Shown in pieces: positions 6,563-8,490 of a stretch of DNA of 8,490 bases. The notes below the pieces were generated by a model. That model did no database searches. It saw nothing but the letters and a program-made list of their open reading frames with translations, and was not told the origin of the DNA. The stretch lies in contig JBLGEO010000001.1 in NCBI GenBank assembly GCA_047445235.1, forward strand, positions 1-8,490. Reading direction: 5' to 3'. The first letter of the stretch is position 1. The number at the start of each line of letters is the position of its first letter. The translations under genes were made by a program, and so were the position numbers. Source of the DNA: JBDSRX01 sp047445235. Lineage in GTDB: Bacteria; Patescibacteriota; Dojkabacteria; J137.

Positions 6563-7044
6563 TCGGCCGAAGCCGATGCTCACTTATCCCCAGCTTATTG
6601 CTTGGGACCCAGCGCTGGTCGGCCCCAAAGGGTCGTACGCTGGAAGACAAGTCCGGTTGACTATTTCAACAAAAACCAGGTTGAATCTGGACAATAGTTT
6701 TTATCGTGGCTGCTGTACCCACTATCTCTTAAAGCCTGGTTATAAAAACCATATTATCTTGTTCCTTGAATCTATGGAGACATAGAGACTAGGCATTGCC
6801 TTACTTCTAAATAACTCACCCGAAGGATTGTTGTTATTTATTTTCTGACTACTTTGGCTTGGTACACTTACGATGCACCCATTTATGTTCATAAAACACA
6901 AATGGTAACACCGTAAGTGTCAATTTGGACTTGTCTAAGTTACAAAAACTTAGTTAGTTAGTATTTATACTTATTCTTCAAGCTTTCGCATTGAAAATGA
7001 ATAAGTAATTATTAAAGTTCAGGGTATGAATTGCTTCAATACCC
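6563..7044 (-). ncRNA. Candidate structured RNA or long leader (minus strand)
   Basis: This non-coding stretch between divergent genes is packed with hairpins. On the minus strand, in order: 7044-7022 (9 bp, one bulge, GCAA loop); 7007-6968 (9 + 5 + 2 bp with bulges, GAAA loop); 6953-6935 (7 bp); 6920-6864 (9 bp plus inner 6 bp); 6840-6808 (8 bp with an inner CC-UUCG-GG); 6751-6737 (5 bp); and 6576-6563 (5 bp, UUCG loop). A long-range helix, 6936-6927 with 6654-6645, closes a domain. Four caps are GNRA or UUCG only in minus-strand reading, while one (GAGA, 6777-6780) favours the plus strand. It could be a leader of the 218-residue gene or a free RNA. No match to RNase P, tmRNA, SRP or 6S RNA signatures was seen. 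Expression is inferred. Confidence 0.35.
6950..6964 (-). repeat. Right copy of 15-bp inverted repeat around the island
   Basis: TTAGTTAGTTAGTAT, the exact reverse complement of 5822-5836. It partly overlaps a 7-bp hairpin (CTAAGTT 6935-6941, AACTTAG 6947-6953) and directly precedes the large hairpin at 6968-7007. Confidence 0.6.
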
Positions 7045-7116
7045 ATTTCTGATACTTTTTTAGTAACAGGAATGGAAATTGAATGGTATTATTAGATTGC
7101 AATTAATACACGTTTT

Positions 7117-8181
7117 ATGAACCAAAAGCTTTTATATAGGATAGTGTTCTTTTTATTTATAGTTTCGTTCGCGGCTTCAGTTTATTTCTTTTATAAAGCA
7201 AACTTCGAGCAGCAAATTCCAACTGTAAATCCAAATCCTTATAATTTTGTGACAGAGAATCGAACATTAGACATTACTAAAAGAATAGGTTTAGGCGTTT
7301 TTGAGCAAAATCAAGAGTCATCAAATCTTTCTAGCGTTATCGATTTCGAAAATGTCGTTGATAGAAAAATGCAGTACGACTTATTATTTAGAGCTTGGGG
7401 TGATAATGATAACGTATTTCCAACATATCTTGTCCCTTACTTTAAACAATATAAACTCGAACCCGTAATTACTTGGGAACCTTGGAAAAGAGATTTTAAG
7501 AATGGAAACATACTTCAACCTGAATACTCATTATCTTCAATAGTCTATGGCCTTCATGATGGTTACATCAAAAGTTGGGCAATTGCTACTAAGGAAGCTC
7601 AAATTCCTATAATAATACGTTTTGCTCATGAAATGGTTACACCTGAAGGTACAAAATCTTGGTATCCTTGGCAAGGTGAGCCAGATAACTATGTAGCAGC
7701 TTATCGTAGAATTGTTCAGATATTTAGAGACAATGGTGCTACTAATGTTAAATTTATGTGGAATCCAATTGTTTACGATGGATCAGGTTCTATAGATATC
7801 TACTATCCTGGTGATAATTATATAGACTATATTGGTTTGTCTGTTATTAACCTTGGTACAGGATTTAGTAAATCCGGTGTTAAGTTAACTTGGACAACTT
7901 GTGATGAGAAATTTATACCTCAGTATGCTGCAATTGCAAACTATACTAAGCCAGTTATTCTTGCAGAAATTCTTTCTTCAGATACCGGTGGCTCTAAAGC
8001 TCTTTGGTATAACGAATGCTTTCCTCTATTTAAAACAGCTACTAAGCTTGTTGGAATGATTTCTGTACAGGTTGACGATACTTATTCAATCTCAGAAGTT
8101 AATGCTGACTGGAGAGTAAACTCTACAGGAAGCAGCCTTCAAGCATTTAAGACCGGGGTCAAAAATGGAGACTTTAAGTAG
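7117..8181 (+). CDS. GH26-family glycoside hydrolase (beta-mannanase-like), membrane-anchored
   Basis: Family GH26 retaining glycosidase, typically an endo-beta-1,4-mannanase or related beta-glycanase. An N-terminal hydrophobic segment (about 9-26) is a signal or anchor, so the enzyme acts outside the cytoplasm. The (beta/alpha)8 domain (about 52-345) has IIIRFAHEM, giving acid/base Glu172, then SWYPW (181-185) as in GH26 active sites. The nucleophile is Glu284 in PVILAEI, followed by GGSKALW (291-297). TWEPW (119-123) fits the early substrate-binding strand. Length is normal for a single catalytic domain; no carbohydrate-binding module is seen. No Shine-Dalgarno precedes the ATG, and only weak promoter-like boxes (TTGAAT 7079, TATTAT 7087) are visible. 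With the GT2 synthase and flippase nearby, it may trim or release the polymer, as BcsZ does for cellulose; degradation of external mannan is the alternative. Confidence 0.88.
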   Translation: MNQKLLYRIVFFLFIVSFAASVYFFYKANFEQQIPTVNPNPYNFVTENRTLDITKRIGLGVFEQNQESSNLSSVIDFENVVDRKMQYDLLFRAWGDNDNVFPTYLVPYFKQYKLEPVITWEPWKRDFKNGNILQPEYSLSSIVYGLHDGYIKSWAIATKEAQIPIIIRFAHEMVTPEGTKSWYPWQGEPDNYVAAYRRIVQIFRDNGATNVKFMWNPIVYDGSGSIDIYYPGDNYIDYIGLSVINLGTGFSKSGVKLTWTTCDEKFIPQYAAIANYTKPVILAEILSSDTGGSKALWYNECFPLFKTATKLVGMISVQVDDTYSISEVNADWRVNSTGSSLQAFKTGVKNGDFK

Positions 8182-8209
8182 TCTTTTGGTTCATTGTTAA
8201 TGTTCTTCT

Positions 8210-8260
8210 GTTTAGGGGAGTTTAGCGGTGTTATTGGGACTCGCGTACTTTCCCTTAAAC
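8210..8260. terminator. Long-stem hairpin after GH26 gene
   Basis: GTTTAGGGGA (8210-8219) pairs with TCCCTTAAAC (8251-8260) over 10 bp with one G-U, 28 nt past the GH26 stop. The 31-nt loop can pair further (GCG 8225-8227 with CGC 8242-8244). No U-tract follows on the plus strand, so an intrinsic terminator is uncertain. In the opposite sense it would be the first structure of a transcript from the 8289-8317 promoter. Confidence 0.4.
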
Positions 8261-8288
8261 CTTATATATCAAACTTTTAATCACTTAT

Positions 8289-8317
8289 ATTATATAACAG
8301 AAATATACTTTTGTCAA
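8289..8317 (-). promoter_or_regulatory. Perfect sigma-70 consensus promoter pointing left
   Basis: On the minus strand TTGACA (8317-8312), a 17-nt spacer and TATAAT (8294-8289) match the housekeeping consensus at all twelve positions. A second TTGACA begins 9 nt upstream. Transcription would start near 8282 and run antisense into the GH26 gene's end. No plausible ORF lies just downstream. Confidence 0.65.
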
Positions 8318-8424
8318 TGCTGTCAAATATCGAATAATCAGAGCAGGTAACGCTATTTCGTGATGTTGCCAGATTATGTCGGCTAGAAATTCAAATTTGG
8401 ATCGTAAATGAAGGTTTTAGGATA

Positions 8425-8452
8425 TTGTATTTTTGGCTTTACTTGATATAAT
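8425..8452 (+). promoter_or_regulatory. Extended -10 promoter pointing right
   Basis: TTGTAT (8425-8430), a 16-nt spacer and TATAAT (8447-8452) preceded by TGA form a TGnTATAAT extended -10. Transcription would start near 8459 toward a gene beyond the window. The rest of 8320-8424 shows no gene. Confidence 0.5.
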
Positions 8453-8467
8453 TACAGCACTTAAATA

Positions 8468-8490
8468 ATTGGGGATTGGGGATTGGGGAT
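8468..8490 (+). repeat. Heptanucleotide tandem repeat ATTGGGG, runs off the window
   Basis: Three full copies of ATTGGGG plus two bases reach the window edge, so the true copy number is unknown. The array resembles short tandemly repeated repetitive sequences of some cyanobacteria. Each unit has a G4 run; a fourth unit would permit a G-quadruplex. Confidence 0.75.

Larger units (their letters stand above)
5787..6660. other. GC-rich island, probably horizontally acquired
   Basis: Sampled 60-nt lines in this stretch run 53-57% GC by hand count, against roughly 30-37% in neighbouring genes. The shift is sharp at the terminator (about 5787) and again near 6660. It spans the whole 218-residue gene and about 140 nt of its leader. 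Transfer from a GC-richer donor is the simple reading; a chimeric assembly is the main alternative. Confidence 0.7.

Noticed and set aside
6641..6660. AAGTCCGG reminiscent of the RNase P RNA core
   Set aside because: The conserved GAGGAAAGTCC context and the distal ACAGAA segment are both missing on either strand.
6677..6690. tRNA T-arm-like CCAG-GTTGAAT-CTGG
   Set aside because: The loop does not fit TTCRANY, and no acceptor, anticodon or D arm lies at proper spacing.
6109..6785. Several plus-strand open frames opposite and upstream of the GC-rich gene
   Set aside because: They lie antisense to, or in the leader of, a well-supported gene, show no recognisable domain, and their composition follows from the high GC of the opposite strand.
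6784..6795. GAGACTAGG resembling the R element of group I introns
   Set aside because: No matching downstream S element (TAGTC) or other core segment is present.
7117..8194. 12-bp inverted repeat (7117-7128 and 8183-8194) exactly flanking the GH26 coding region
   Set aside because: One copy is the start of the coding sequence itself. A 12-bp match at this distance is expected about once in two such windows, and it does not extend.
8468..8490. CRISPR-like array at the right edge
   Set aside because: The units are contiguous 7-mers with no spacers, so it is a simple tandem repeat.

Overview
The window is AT-rich, at roughly one third GC, apart from one sharply GC-richer island. Most genes lack a clear Shine-Dalgarno sequence. 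An ADP-forming acyl-CoA synthetase, a hairpin-flanked miniature GIY-YIG element and a small surface-polysaccharide gene set suggest a small-genome fermentative bacterium. A Patescibacteria/CPR-type lineage fits best, but this is inferred from gene content and style, with no marker gene present. All reading frames are consistent with the standard bacterial code.

Layout. Positions 21-383 hold a compact GIY-YIG nuclease gene between two inverted copies of a hairpin repeat. A fused ADP-forming acetyl/acyl-CoA synthetase follows on the minus strand (473-2632). A 249-bp divergent spacer carries a degenerate repeat and a TATAAT box. A Wzx/MVF-type flippase (2882-4111, plus) and a cellulose-synthase-like GT2 (4108-5724, minus) converge and overlap by a TTAA that supplies both stop codons. 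An island of about 54% GC (about 5787-6660) encodes a secreted or membrane-anchored protein of unknown function with a TPTP-rich linker, a strong Shine-Dalgarno and its own terminator. Between that gene and a GH26 glycosidase (7117-8181, plus) lies a non-coding stretch dense in hairpins. Several of these are capped by GNRA or UUCG tetraloops when read on the minus strand, so it may be a structured RNA or long leader. The right end holds a perfect TTGACA-N17-TATAAT promoter pointing left into the GH26 3' end, a rightward extended -10 promoter, and the start of a 7-bp tandem repeat.

How the genes may work together. The GT2 synthase, the flippase and the GH26 hydrolase look like a small exopolysaccharide set: polymerise and extrude, translocate lipid-linked units, and trim or release a beta-linked glycan outside the cell. 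The acyl-CoA synthetase would make ATP from acyl-CoA in fermentation and is probably unrelated. The GC-rich secreted protein looks acquired and sits inside the polysaccharide locus. The observations most worth following are the candidate structured RNA, the 15-bp inverted repeat around the island, and the consensus antisense promoter.
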